64,000 nucleotides of DNA from Paralithodes platypus (GCA_032716605.1 CM064501.1:23946514-24010513), one strand, 5' to 3'. Numbered from the stretch's first letter, positions 23,423 through 33,616 are shown. The notes: generated by a model from the sequence alone, not told the origin. Numbers and translations are program-made.

Positions 23423-23814
23423 GTGATCGCGAGCCTGAGAGTACCGGTAGTGTAGACAAGGCAGGCGATACGCCCGATTCCCGAAAACTGCAGCCTTACC
23501 TATTTTTTTGCTACTCGTCAATCTGTTCTTTTGATATTTTTTGTGTATTAATGTTTATGTAAAGTACAAGTTAGAGTTATGTCATGTGTTATATTTGTAA
23601 AGCCTCAAAAAATATTTGTGAACATACATGTAATTCCTTATTGTTCATAGGCCAATGATATTTCCTTGGGACCATTTTTATGACATGTTATTAGCTATCT
23701 TTGTATGTTATGCCTTGCTGTTGGGTATTCTGGCTGCAATTGTATGACCTGATTAGGGAAAATTAAGACCTTTGCGACTGGAAATTAATTTCTGACTCCT
23801 AAATTTCAGGATTC

Positions 23815-23975
23815 CATCCGGGGCCAGAGTCAACAGCCAAGAGGACCTGGAAGGACGTGGTCAAGATGTAGGCCAAGAGAGGCGACTGCAGCTTGGACGA
23901 GGGACGGTGCCAGGGCGGTCGGAGATGAGGATTCCTCCGAAGTCTTTACACCCGTTACCCTTAAGTTGTGGCCAT
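23815..23975 (+). pseudogene. Possible RTE-like LINE C-terminal remnant
   Basis: One frame reads AKRTWKDVVKM, stop, AKRGDCSLDEGRCQGGRR. This resembles the C-terminal R-x-W-K-D-V-V motif of RTE-like LINE ORFs, where a GRP(K/R)xTWKxVV box precedes the end. It is only about 35 codons long and interrupted, so the assignment is weak. Confidence 0.25.
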
Positions 23976-24071
23976 GGGGATGTATAACCGGTATCGGAGA
24001 TGGCAAGTTGAGAACTGGGCTTGTGGTTGGGAAACCAGTGACATAAGGGTACAAGCTGGTACATACAGGTA

Positions 24072-25591
24072 TATGATAAAGATTGAAGCTTTTCTGGGAA
24101 CAGTGTCATGAACCACTATACTGTTGAAATAACTTTTAAAAATTGACAAAATGAATATAAACACCATATGAGGAGGAGCACTTTATTGACAACGTTTCGC
24201 AGATAGCTTTTTCAGGTCACTAACAGACACTAGGTCGTAGGACGCCTTAAGACCAATATAGTGATTTTTCAGCATTTGCATTATTCGCCTTAATCCTATT
24301 TATCCTAATAAAATTGACACCTATCACTTATGCAATTTAATACAACCATGGACAGTGCTATTACATATTATTTGAATATGATGTAAAAATTCTTTCTGTT
24401 TAGCTTGAACAGTCATGGCAGAACCGAAACCTTCTCTATGTGCTGTAGTGCACAAAAGGATTCGGTACTAATGTCATGTCTCATTACTTGTCGATTGTCG
24501 TCATTTGGTTTAAATAGTACTAATACTAATATACCGGTAATTATTATTTTCTTTATTCAAAACACTCAAGTATGTCAATTTTGCATATACTTTAGTCCAT
24601 AATCTATTCACAATAAATATAGGCTAGGTTAAGTGTAAATTATAGCAATACGGTAGTTCGAAATTCACTGCATTTGATTGATTGATTGACTTTATTTAGT
24701 AAGAGTTACATACATGATACATCATGAAGGGATTTGCATAGGTTAGGTCACCAAATATTTGTTCACGGCATGGGTTAGGTCACCAAATATTTGTTCACGG
24801 CATGGGTTAGGTCACCAAATATTTTTCACTGCATGGATTAGGTCACCAAATCTTATTCACTGCATGGGTTAGGTCACCAAATATATTTCACGGCATGAGT
24901 TAGGCTACCAAATATTCACAGCATGCAGAAATAACTTATATTGTACTTTATTAAATTATAATTAATTAATCGATGTACAGCATTTGGGCTGGTAGTAAAC
25001 TTCGAATACCAAACTGCTATAATTCGTATTTAACCTAGCCTACATTTATCGTGAATAGATATGGACTAAAGTATATGTATATAGTAAAGTATATGTAAAA
25101 TTGATTTATTCAAGTGTCTGGAGTAAAGTACCGGTAATAATAATAATAATTTTAGTATTAGTCTTATTTAAACCAAATGACGACAATTGACAAGTCATGA
25201 GACATGATATTAGTACCGAATCCTTCTCTGTGCACTACAGCACATAGAGAAGGTTTTGGTTCTGTCATGACTGTTCAAGCTAAACAGCAAGTGATGCATT
25301 TTTACTTATTACAAAAATATGTAATAGCACTGTCTATGGTTGTATTTTAATACAACCATAGACAGTAGGTGATAGGTGTCTATTTTCACTACAGTACTGT
25401 ACAGTATATTGGTCTTAAGGCGTCCTAGGACCTAGCATCTGTTAGTGACCTGAAGAAGCTATCTGCGAAACGTCAATAAAGTGCTCCTCCTCATATGGTG
25501 TCTATATTCACTCTGTCAACTTTTCAAAGCTATTTCAACAGTATAGTAGTTTTTGACACTGTTCCCAGAAGAGCTTCAACATTTACTATCA
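24072..25591. repeat. Large fold-back, arms of about 590 bp
   Basis: 24072-24665 and 24998-25591 are imperfect reverse complements of each other. Paired landmarks include CTGGGAACAGTGTC/GACACTGTTCCCAG, CATATGAGGAGGAGCAC/GTGCTCCTCCTCATATG, GGACGCCTTAAGACC/GGTCTTAAGGCGTCC and AGGCTAGGTTAA/TTAACCTAGCCT. The spacer of about 330 bp carries a 32-bp tandem repeat. Each arm contains a TGAAGAAGCTATCTGC-GAAACGT-type motif. Confidence 0.85.
24740..24925. repeat. 32-bp tandem repeat, six units
   Basis: Units read GGTTAGGTCACCAAATAT followed by TTGTTCACGGCATG. The first two are identical and later ones are progressively diverged or shortened. They lie in the loop of the large fold-back. Confidence 0.9.
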
Positions 25592-25895
25592 TATATCATA
25601 ATGGAATTTACTTTTTTGCATTATTTCAAGTGCCGAGGGTATAAATATAATATTTTCCTAACTCTTTGTAGTTAATTTTTTATGATTTAGTGATATAATG
25701 TTATCTGTCCAGAGTTATATGCATGGTTGAAGTTAACACTGACTTGGTAATAGCTACCCTAGGTAAACTCGAACTACGATAATAATAATTTAGCCTATGA
25801 TATATACCGGTACAGTACTAGTATATACTGTACTTCGGAAATATGCATCCGGGCATATCGCCAGCATTGTTTTCATTACTTGTGTGCTCGCGGTT

Positions 25896-26036
25896 ACGTT
25901 CCCATCTATTTTGACTGTTTTTTCTGTTTGCCCCCTACTGGCAATATACAGTAGATGATGATGATAATAAGTCATAGGGGGATGAGGGCCTCAACCTAGT
26001 ATTATATCCCACGGCAGTCAAAATAAACGGGAACGT
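25896..26036. mobile_element. Small MITE-like unit, copy E (inverted)
   Basis: ACGTTCCCATCTATTTTGAC at the left and AAAATAAACGGGAACGT at the right. The core orientation is as in copy D (TTTGCCCCCTACTGGCA, then TATATCCCACGG). Confidence 0.7.
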
Positions 26037-27264
26037 GATTGCGAGAGTACGAGTAATGTAAACAAAGCGGGTGATGCACCAGAATACTTACCAATTTATT
26101 TTATAGCCTACACCTTCCCCTTAAGGTGAAGTGGCAGTCTTCTCTCTGAACTTTCCCCAGCTATTTCTGACTCTAGCAATGGAGTCAGCTTTAGCGCCAC
26201 CTCTAGCGGTGGCACTTAAAGTATAAAATCAAACCTATACCTTACCCCCACCCCCTTTACAATGGTATCTTTAGTGGGATTGTCGATGGATATCCTAGAA
26301 ATACTTCTAATGTATCCCATGAAGGCAAAAACAATATTATTCAATTCATTTATGAGTGAAATTACTCTTGTTTTCAATAATATTCTCCATTAAAGGTGCT
26401 AAACATTACTTTTGTAGGTCTTTCAGTGAATCTTTTAACTTTGTTATTCAAACATTTTGGTATAGGCCTACAGAATACTTTTTTGAACAATTAGGACTAC
26501 ATTAGTAATATACCTGTTTTTTTTATAGAAATGTGTGTGAATATAGAGCTAGATTAAATTACAATATATTTTTGGAATAAATGATTACAGTATGCAATAA
26601 AGATATAATTACCAATATGAGCTAGTGTATGTATTTATTTCCTTAATCTTATATTAGAACAAATGCAGTGATAATACTTGGGTAGCTGGCCTGCAAAGGA
26701 ACTAAACCAAGTCTTTGCTAATTCATCCCATAGATATTTTTGTTTGTCATTCCTAGTTGTGATGAAGCATAATGCTAATCAGTATCTAGCAAGAGGACTT
26801 GAAATGGCAGCGTCGATCCAACCCTTGGATCCTGCGGAAGAATTGGCAACTAACCTAGAAGAGGAAAAGGGATTGGGTCAAACTGCCTGACTATCCCCCG
26901 GCCTCTTATGGGGTGCAAGAACCTGGGAGTGGCTTCGGTTACTTGGGCATTCATGTAGTGGTCAGAAGCGGGGGTCTGTAGAGGAACCCGGCTCCAGCCG
27001 TGGCCTTCCTCAAGAACGCAGTATTATTCGGCCAAGCAGTCTATGGAACAAAAACTACCGTATAGTATCTAACAAGAAATTCACCCTAGCATCCGAAGCA
27101 TCGGCGGGTAATAGTTGGTATAACTGCGGTGGCCCGCTGTCAGCAGCCCACCAGTATAACGTATGAGCAGACCAGTTGGCGGGCCGCCAGCGGCTGCCCT
27201 CATGGAGCCGCCGGTTTGACGTGCATTTGGCCTGCGATGGCCCGCTGTCTTCGTGTTTATAGGG
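26037..27264. other. Right part of the 6.8-kb insert, no firm gene
   Basis: A 70-codon plus-strand frame (26678-26890) ends QPLDPAEELATNLEEEKGLGQTA and is acidic; I do not recognise it. From about 27110 the sequence becomes GC-rich with repeated GGCCCGCTGT and GCGGGCCGCC motifs up to the right terminus. Confidence 0.4.
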
Positions 27265-27376
27265 AGTGTTCCAGTCAACTTCGAGTTCTACAACATTACT
27301 AAGGGAAATATTGAGGTAAGTGAAAATATAATTAAACCCTATTAATTAAAAGACCGCTACATAAGTGCCCGATACA
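27265..27376 (+). repeat. 5' LTR, downstream part
   Basis: Matches 41034-41142 of the 3' LTR (GTGTTCCAGTCAA, then AAAAGACCGCTA and ATAAGTGCC). It ends GATACA, followed at once by the primer-binding region. Confidence 0.9.
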
Positions 27377-27400
27377 CAAGTGGTGGCAGCAGTGGGATAC
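27377..27400 (+). promoter_or_regulatory. Primer-binding site region of the Gypsy-like element
   Basis: Immediately after the LTR comes CAAGTGGTGGCAGCAGTGG. A TGG-initial stretch (TGGTGGCAGCAGTGGG) is the expected form of a sequence complementary to a tRNA 3' end. I cannot identify the tRNA without a search. Confidence 0.5.
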
Positions 27401-28334
27401 GTTTTTAACCCTTAAGTCAATTTAACCCATAAAGTAAAACAAAAAAAGCCTCCTAAGAAACAAACTAAAACAATTAATAAGCATATAGCAACTTAGGACA
27501 CAAATATAGACATACAGTATATCTATAAATAAGAGCAAAAGGAAAAAAGACAATATCACTGTAAAAAGACGTTATCAAAGGGAAGAAAAGAAGTACAGTT
27601 AAAATCAGAGTGAGATGGTATCACTACACCTAGACAAAACATGCTGAGTAGATGCACCTTCTCTCAGCCCCGCGCATCAACAGGTGACTCACCCAACCAA
27701 CCAACCACTCACCACACCACCCCATCCACTCTCCCCTGCGCGCTCACCCGAGCAGTGGAGGATGTCATCAACGTGGGCAGAGCAATTTGGGTGACGCGCG
27801 CAGTGTGACGTGGCAAGAGTATGATGTGTCAAGTGGTGACGTCAGAAGATGACGACACAGGGGAAGCCAAGAAAAACTCTACGGGACTCACACTTCTTCA
27901 ATCAACCAGCTGAAATCTTCAATCAACCAAGGACCCTGAAAGCAACCTACAAGCAGTCTACAATCCAGTGTAGTATCCTCTAGTATAGGAGTATAAAACT
28001 ATATAAAGCACTAAAAATTACTACACCAGTAATTAGTAATTTTTGTGTACAACACAGCAAGGCCAGTGTAACTTAAATATGTTATTAATCAACAGCTAAT
28101 TTACTTCGAGTATTGAGGTTTACTGTACGTGCATCTTATTTTAATTCGACTACAGTAAATTCAAGTTTTGCTTAACAGATTATATTTTGCACTAGAAAAA
28201 AATATATATATATACTTACTTCCTTAAATAAATCGATCTTCTCAACATAGACGTATAAATATTTAAGGGGCCCTTAAATATTTATATTTATATTTATGAT
28301 GTTTACTACAGGGGCTGCGCAGCCCAGAGGTTAA
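27401..28334 (+). other. Gypsy-like leader; fold-back motifs
   Basis: Untranslated leader with no long frame. Near its end are two perfect palindromes (around 28258-28283, AAATATTTAAGG type, and around 28312-28325, GGGCTGCGCAGCCC). An inverted pair, CTAGAAAAAAATATATA...CTTACTTCCTTAA at 28192-28227, is mirrored at 28815-28850 around the MITE. Confidence 0.5.
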
Positions 28335-28814
28335 CACCTTACGAGCGGCCTATGCGGTTTATTTATGTGTACCGCACAGCGGGGTGTTTTTAGCCAAAAT
28401 AGGGCTGTTTACGTGATCATTTTCATGCCTAAATAAGACCCAGAACGTAAAACAAGTACCTATCCCTGAAAGGGCATAAACAGAGCTTTCGAATGACACC
28501 ATAACGATCCTTGTATGATGGATAGTTTTCTTGCAATAACCGTGCAACGCGAGTGCAAAAAGCAGGTAATTCGGTACTTTCAGTACATAATTGAGTATGT
28601 AGCGAGTGAGAGAGGGAGGAGGGAGCTGAGATTTGTGTCAGTAGGTTCGCCGCGGTGGTCTGGAGCAGTCATACGCTCGCTAGTCTCCTGCCACCACTTG
28701 TCTCTCTCTCTCAGCCACATTACGTGCTGAAATTGCCACTCGAGTTATGTCGAGCGCCGCCACATAGTCCAGCTTTTTTTAACTCGACTTATGTTGCTCG
28801 CCGCTAAATAAGGG
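28335..28814. mobile_element. TTAA-flanked MITE, family 2, copy a
   Basis: Flanked by TTAA at 28331-28334 and 28815-28818. Ends are CACCTTACGAGCGGCC and GGCGAGC-like CGCTAAATAAGGG. It matches, in inverse orientation, 29464-29943, and also 45240-45721 and 47815-48295. A short open frame in the middle is shared by several copies, but the frames drift and it is not convincing as a gene. TTAA duplication fits piggyBac or Kolobok-type transposition. Confidence 0.85.
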
Positions 28815-29116
28815 TTAAGGAAGTAAGTATATATATTTTTTTTTCTAGTAAGATATTTAATTGCAAGTAGCAGTATTCTAAAGAAAATTGCTAACAGAGG
28901 ATCAAAACCTTCTTTTCTGTTACTTCGTGTTCATTGTATCTTTTCATTTATTAGTAAGAGTGTTTTTTCCTACCGTGCTTTACTAACCTGAATTATCCTA
29001 AGATTTCCTTGTATTTTTTGTTTTTGCTGAACTCATAAAACTAACTAACATCATTAATCCATTCAGCTTAGGGTACGGTTGTGTAGTTCAAGTGAAACTC
29101 CTACGACCAGCATGTT

Positions 29117-29428
29117 GTGCTAATGTCCGATATTTGTCATTTCAGAATTCATGTGGGAATTATGTTTCAATACTTGTACATTTTCCTTATACCAGTCTAT
29201 TCAGACAGAAAATTTGAAGTGGAACTTGAGGAACAGGAGTCTGAGCCTCAGTCAGACATAGAGCTTGAGATAAGAGTAGGGACGAACAAACTTTCTACTG
29301 ATCTTAACGAACTGACTGAGCGACTATCTAAGCCATTCAAGGATACATCGGGCCACCCTGATACATCCTTAGCGCAAGCGAACTCTAACATATTTACAAA
29401 CAAATATATGGCCCTTAGTGTCGCCTAG
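29117..29428 (+). pseudogene. Possible gag-linked fragment of the Gypsy-like element
   Basis: A 103-codon frame lies between two MITE copies. Its N-terminal third is hydrophobic (FQYLYIFLIPVY). The remainder is acidic (EVELEEQESEPQSDIELEI) and ends near NKYMALSVA. It could be the N-terminal part of gag or a separate small frame; I recognise no family. An ATG in the leader region and the downstream gag at 30.1 kb are the only context. Confidence 0.25.
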
Positions 29429-29463
29429 GCACAAAGGTTATGTTAATTCTGAGACTGTGTTAA

Positions 29464-29943
29464 CCCATAATTAGCGGCTCACCACATAAGTCGAGTTAAA
29501 TAAAGCTGGACTATGTGGCGGCGCTCGACATAGGTCGAGTGGCAATTTCAGCACGTAATGTTGCTGAGAGAGAGAGACAAGTGGTGGCAGAAGACTAGCG
29601 AGCGTATGACTGCTCCAGACCACCGCGGCGAACCTACTGACACGAATCTCAGCTCCCTCCTCCCTCTCTCACTCGCTACATACTGAATTATATGGGGAAA
29701 GTACCGAATTACATGCTTTTTGCACTCGCGTTGCACGGTTATTGCAAGAAAACTAGCCATCATAAAAGGATCGTTATGGTGTCATTCGAAAGCTCTGTTT
29801 ATGCCCTTTCAGGGATAGGTACTTGTTTTACGTTCTGGGTCTTATTTAGGCATGAAAATGATCACGTAAACAGCCCTATTTTGGCTAAAAACACCCCGCT
29901 GGGCGGTACATATAAATAAACCGCATAGGCCGCTCGTAAGGTG
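29464..29943. mobile_element. TTAA-flanked MITE, family 2, copy b
   Basis: Flanked by TTAA at 29460-29463 and 29944-29947. It is the reverse complement of copy a with moderate divergence. Ends are CCCATAATTAGCGGCT and GGCCGCTCGTAAGGTG. Confidence 0.85.
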
Positions 29944-30147
29944 TTAAGCACTTATCAGAATTTGTCCCCTATTTACGCTCTACATTTTTATAATTGAGCA
30001 TAGTTCAGGTGTTATCTCCGTCGCAGAGCAGAAAGTATCCACAGCAACACTAGTGCACAATACCTGCGTCTTCTCTGCTATGGAGCCTTCTTGCCTGTAA
30101 TACGTACTACGAGGGAAGGTTTCACATTTTCAAATTTCTAGTGCTAG

Positions 30148-31384
30148 GGTTCAATTTGTCTAGATGCAAGTGTAGAGATAGCTTCAGAAGAACCTACTAC
30201 ACCTACAGCTACAGCTCCGGCTACAGCTATTACAAATACTCCTACAGCTGCAGCTCCGGCTACAGCTAGATGAACTTCTCCTACAGCTACAGCTCCGGCT
30301 ACAGCTATGTCAACTTCATCTTTAGCTACAGCTCCGGCTACAGCTATTACAAATACTCCTACAGCTACAGCTCCGGCTACAGCTAGATCAACTTCTCCTA
30401 CAGCTACAGCTCCGGCTACAGCTATGTCAACTTCATCTTTAGCTACAGCTTCGGCTACAGCTAGAGACAAATCTCACGTGGATGCTCAGTCACAGCGTAA
30501 AGTCCACTTGCTTATGTTTTCTGGGAAGGGATGTCCTAACTACCCAGGGGAAGTTATTAAATTTCTGATGGAAATGGAAAAACACATGAAGTCCAGTAAT
30601 TGCATCAAGACGGACAAACACAAAATTGCCTTTGTCCAGTTTCATCTGAAACCTGGGCGTGAATGTGACCAAGCACAATTCGACACCCCATTCCAGACAT
30701 CAAGCTACTGTGAATTCTGGGTAAACCTTGTCAATTTTGCTAGCACAGCAAGTCATGATGGTTATCACTCAGTAGCTAAACAAACTCCAAAGTCTCCCAC
30801 GAAAGCAGCCAAATCTTAAAGACTAGCCCGGAGTCACCTTCGGACACTGATTCGAGCATTGCTGCGGACACAGATACTGCTTCTGAGACCTCGTCGGACC
30901 CAGCTCCCGAGATTCCAGACGCTACAGCAGAGACGGTTTACGCATCTGTTCTCAAGTTAGTTCCAAGGCTCCTCCCCACTAAAATGCCCGAGCTAACTCC
31001 TCTAACACACATAAGGAGACCTTGACAATTAGTGATAGCTGTACCAACAGTTGGTATTACAACAGGGCACCCTTGCGTGGCGAGTCATCGAGCCCGTCCA
31101 ACAAAACCGCCTCCGAGGAAGGCTGCCGCAACCCAGAAAAAGTGTGATCAATTTCACAAAGCTGGTCAGACTAAGGGTAAATGCTGGAAACGCCATCCAA
31201 AAATTACCCACTAGCACGCAACATTCCGTAAAAACGGAACGGAGCACAAACCTTGCCACAGAAGAACACCGCAATGGTGATTTCACCTTCTACGGAGAGA
31301 ATGATCCAGACGAAGGGACGATTGTTCAATTTCTAGAATTGATGAATGCGACACCTAGGACGAACGCTGTGAAAGTTACGGGCT
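30148..31384 (+). pseudogene. Gag-like region of the Gypsy-like element
   Basis: After a stop at 30145 a frame runs through a low-complexity Ala/Thr/Pro segment (30184-30465). It then enters a capsid-like stretch (KVHLLMFSGKGCPNYPGEV, then KFLMEMEKHMKSS) that fits Gypsy gag, where an F-x-G block precedes a helical region. The frame stops at 30819. A shifted frame continues through an Asp/Ser-rich linker to a degenerate zinc knuckle, KKCDQFHKAGQTKGKCWKR, at about 31140-31195, in which the second Cys and the His are replaced. A TGA at about 30274 interrupts the repeat; a sister repeat unit has TCA at that position. It is non-functional. Confidence 0.7.
30184..30465. repeat. 39-bp repeat encoding 13-residue A/T/P-rich units
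   Basis: Units of 39 bp (ACAGCTACAGCTCCGGCTACAGCT core) repeat about seven times. Three unit types succeed each other in a higher order of 117 bp, with linkers encoding TNTP, STSP and STSSL. It lies within the gag-like frame, so variation in number would keep the frame. Confidence 0.85.
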
Positions 31385-31674
31385 GAGACCAAGAGCTAGT
31401 TCGACAAATTCATGATGTTGTTTCCTCCGTAAGTGTCAGAATCCAGTAGTCCCTAGTCTGCCAACACAAAGCTCCCTGAAACACAAACTCTCCAGAGTCA
31501 CAGGGAACGAGACCCTTCAAGGGTCGACAATTTACATCACAAACAAAACCTCACACAAAGGTTATACGTGACTAACACAGTTTCACGTTGTGGATTAAAC
31601 CTCACACCAAGGTCCCACACGTAACCCAAATACATTCTTGTTGCGGAAGACACCTTTAACACAGGTATCGCACA
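31385..31674 (+). other. Gypsy-like interior between gag and the LINE insertion
   Basis: Sequence that should encode the protease and start of RT. I see only short frames and no D-S/T-G motif. The ACCTTTARCACAGGTAT block occurs twice (31652 and 31676), the second copy overlapping the left end of the LINE insertion. Confidence 0.4.
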
Positions 31675-31881
31675 GTACCTTTAGCACAGGTATTCCCCCC
31701 TGGGGGTTAGGGAATAGAATATGCCCCACGTGCCTTCTGCGTGTCGTAAGAGGCGACTAAAGAGGTTGGGTCGGTGGGCTTGCGACCCCCACCCGGAAAA
31801 AATATCTAAGCAAAGAAAAACGAACGAACAGCCTCGGATGCGGACGGAACCAACGTTGACGAACCACGACCGACTAAGGAC

Positions 31882-32866
31882 ATGCCTTCGGACATTCTGA
31901 GAATGGCTACGTGGAATGTTAGTGGCATGAATGATGGCACAAAAGAGAGAGAGGTTCTGGAAGTGTTAGTGAATGCCAGGCTGGATGTATGTGGAATGAC
32001 AGAGACCAAATGGAAAGGTTCAGATGTGGGAGTGTGGAATGGGTGTGTGTGCTGGAGTGAGTGAAGGAACAGCGAGAGAAGGTGCATGTTTGTTTGTAAG
32101 TAGCAAATGGAAGGAATGTGTAAGAGAGTATGGGTCTGTGGGTTCAAGGATTGTGTGGGTGAGAATGAAAGTAGGAATACAAACGTGGGTGATTGTATGC
32201 GTGTATGCCCCGACAGAGGATATACTTGAAAGAAAGAAAGAGGAGTTCTGGATGAATGTGGAGGCGTGCCTGGAGAAGTTTGACAAGAACGAAAGAATAT
32301 TTCTGATTGGGGATATGAATGGTAAGGTGGGTGATAGGAAAGTTGAGGGAGTGGTGGGAGGGTGGGGGGTACCATCAGAGGTGAATGGGAATGGTAGTGC
32401 ACTTGTGGACGTATGTGTGGGGAGGAGGCTGTGGATAGCCAACACCTTCTTCCGACACAGAATGATCCACAGGTACACGTGGAAACGGATGTTGACGATG
32501 AAGGATAAGACAGTGGTGGAACGAAAGTCATTGATTGATTATGTATGTGTGGATGAACGAATGAAGAAATCTGTGATGGATGCTAGGGTGTATAGGGGTA
32601 TTGGAGGGGGTCTGTCTGATCATTATGTAGTGGTAGCTAAGGTTAGGATACAAAAGAAGTGGGTGAGGAGAGCGGGAGGGAGGCGAGAGGAGGGTGGAAT
32701 GGTGAGGAGGGTGGAGAGGTTGCAGGAGGAGGAAGTCAGGGAGGAGTACAGGAGAGCAGTGGAAAGACGACTAGGTGGGTTCGACCTGGAAGTTATGGAG
32801 GAAGTGGAGGAGATGAGCAAGGTGTTTAAGGATGAGATCTGTGCAGCATGTGAGTGTGTGGAGTGA
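31882..32866 (+). pseudogene. RTE-like LINE endonuclease domain
   Basis: An APE-type endonuclease that nicks target DNA for target-primed reverse transcription. Box 1 reads MATWNVSGMNDG (from about 31902). TETKWKG follows near 32005 with the catalytic Glu. After a frame change near 32030, VCVYAPTE, then FLIGDMNGKVGDR near 32310, RKSLIDYVCVDERMKK near 32530 and GGLSDHYVVVAKV near 32610 supply the D-x-N and SDH boxes. All catalytic boxes are present, but the frame shift near 32030 separates the first Glu from the rest. It continues to the RT through a basic linker. The frame ends at 32866 and the linker resumes in another frame. Confidence 0.85.
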
Positions 32867-33587
32867 GGAGAAGAGGGAGGGGAGTGAAAGGTACAGAATG
32901 GTGGACAGAAGAGGTAAGAATAGCTGTGGAAGAAAAGAAGAAAGCATATAGAGAGTGGTTGGGTAGTAGAGGGAATGAAGATTCCGAGAGACAGAAACGA
33001 GCGAGGTACGTGGAGAGTAAGAGGGTGGTGAAGAGAGTAGTGAAGGAAAGTAAGAGAAGAGTAGATGAGGAATTTGGAAGGAATCTGAGTGTAAAATGGA
33101 GGGAGAGTAAGAAACTGTTCTGGAAAGAAGTCAAGAAAGTTAGGGAAGGTAGCAAGGGAAACAGTAAGGGTGTGAAAGATAAGAATGGGAGAATGCTAGC
33201 CGAGAAGCAAGAGAGAATCGAAAGATGGAGGGAGTACTTCAGTGAGTTGCTAAATGAAAGGAATGAAGAGCCAGCAAACATAGCTGGATATGGTATGGGA
33301 GGGAGAAGAAGAGAAGTAGTGGAGGAGGAGGTGGGGATCAGGAGGTCAGAAGTGTGGGAAGCCATGAAAAGAGTGAAGTTGGGGAAAGCACCAGGAACAG
33401 ATGGAGTGTGTGGGAAATGTTGAGGTATGGTGGTGAGATAGTGATAGAATGGGTATGGAAAATGTGCAAACTAGCATGGGAGAAGGGGAGTGCACCCGAT
33501 GACTGGAAGACTGGCATAATAGTCCCCCTATATAAGGGCAAAGGGGAAAGAGGAGTGTGTGGTAACCACGAGGAATATGTCTTCTAA
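32854..33587 (+). pseudogene. RTE-like LINE linker and RT fingers
   Basis: Highly basic linker (KKKAYREWLGSRGN, then RARYVESKRVVKRVVKE) leading to the first RT boxes, VKLGKAPGTDGVCGK near 33380 and, in a shifted frame, DDWKTGIIVPLYKGKG near 33500. A CGNHEEY block follows where the standard C-x-N-Y/H-RGI motif should lie. At least two frame changes (about 33420 and 33590) interrupt the protein, which shows the copy is inactive in spite of high local conservation. Confidence 0.8.
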
Positions 33588-33616
33588 GCGTAGTAGGGAA
33601 GGTATACAGTAGGGTA

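Larger units (their letters stand above)
20436..27264. mobile_element. 6.8-kb insert with short inverted termini, class unknown
   Basis: The insert interrupts the 5' LTR. Its ends read CCCTATAAAC and GTTTATAGGG, and AG is repeated on both sides (20434-20435 and 27265-27266). The uninterrupted site is present in the 3' LTR (AAACAGTGTTCC near 41029-41040). Both subterminal regions are GC-rich and carry several GGCCCGCTG or inverse GCGGGCC motifs, a pattern seen in CACTA-type transposons, although the terminal bases are not CACTA. No long reading frame is present. A short ATG frame at 21391 followed by a GTAAAC donor-like site and a 70-codon frame at 26678-26890 are the only hints of spliced coding. 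It also contains small MITE-like units and a large fold-back. Confidence 0.75.

Noticed and set aside
24673..24730. Minus-strand SINE or LINE tail (GATTGATTGATTGAC next to TTTATTTA)
   Set aside because: A tandem tail next to an AATAAA-like sequence is suggestive, but no body of an element is recognisable and the segment lies in the loop of the fold-back.
26678..26890. 70-codon acidic protein in the 6.8-kb insert
   Set aside because: Too short and without a recognised domain. Kept only as a remark in the insert annotation.
28359..28547. Small conserved protein in MITE family 2, similar frames in three copies
   Set aside because: The frames shift and end at different points between copies, no start is conserved, and the copies share the DNA sequence by descent. 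The similarity is explained by the MITE itself.
30144..30470. Minus-strand Val/Ala-rich repeat protein
   Set aside because: It is antisense to the Ala/Thr/Pro repeat of the gag-like gene. The coding strand fits the element orientation and continues into capsid-like sequence.
31806..32531. 241-codon minus-strand frame rich in Ser, Thr and Pro
   Set aside because: It is the antisense shadow of the RTE endonuclease, whose biased purine-rich coding strand leaves few stops on the opposite strand. The same applies to 32826-33365 and 33787-34230.
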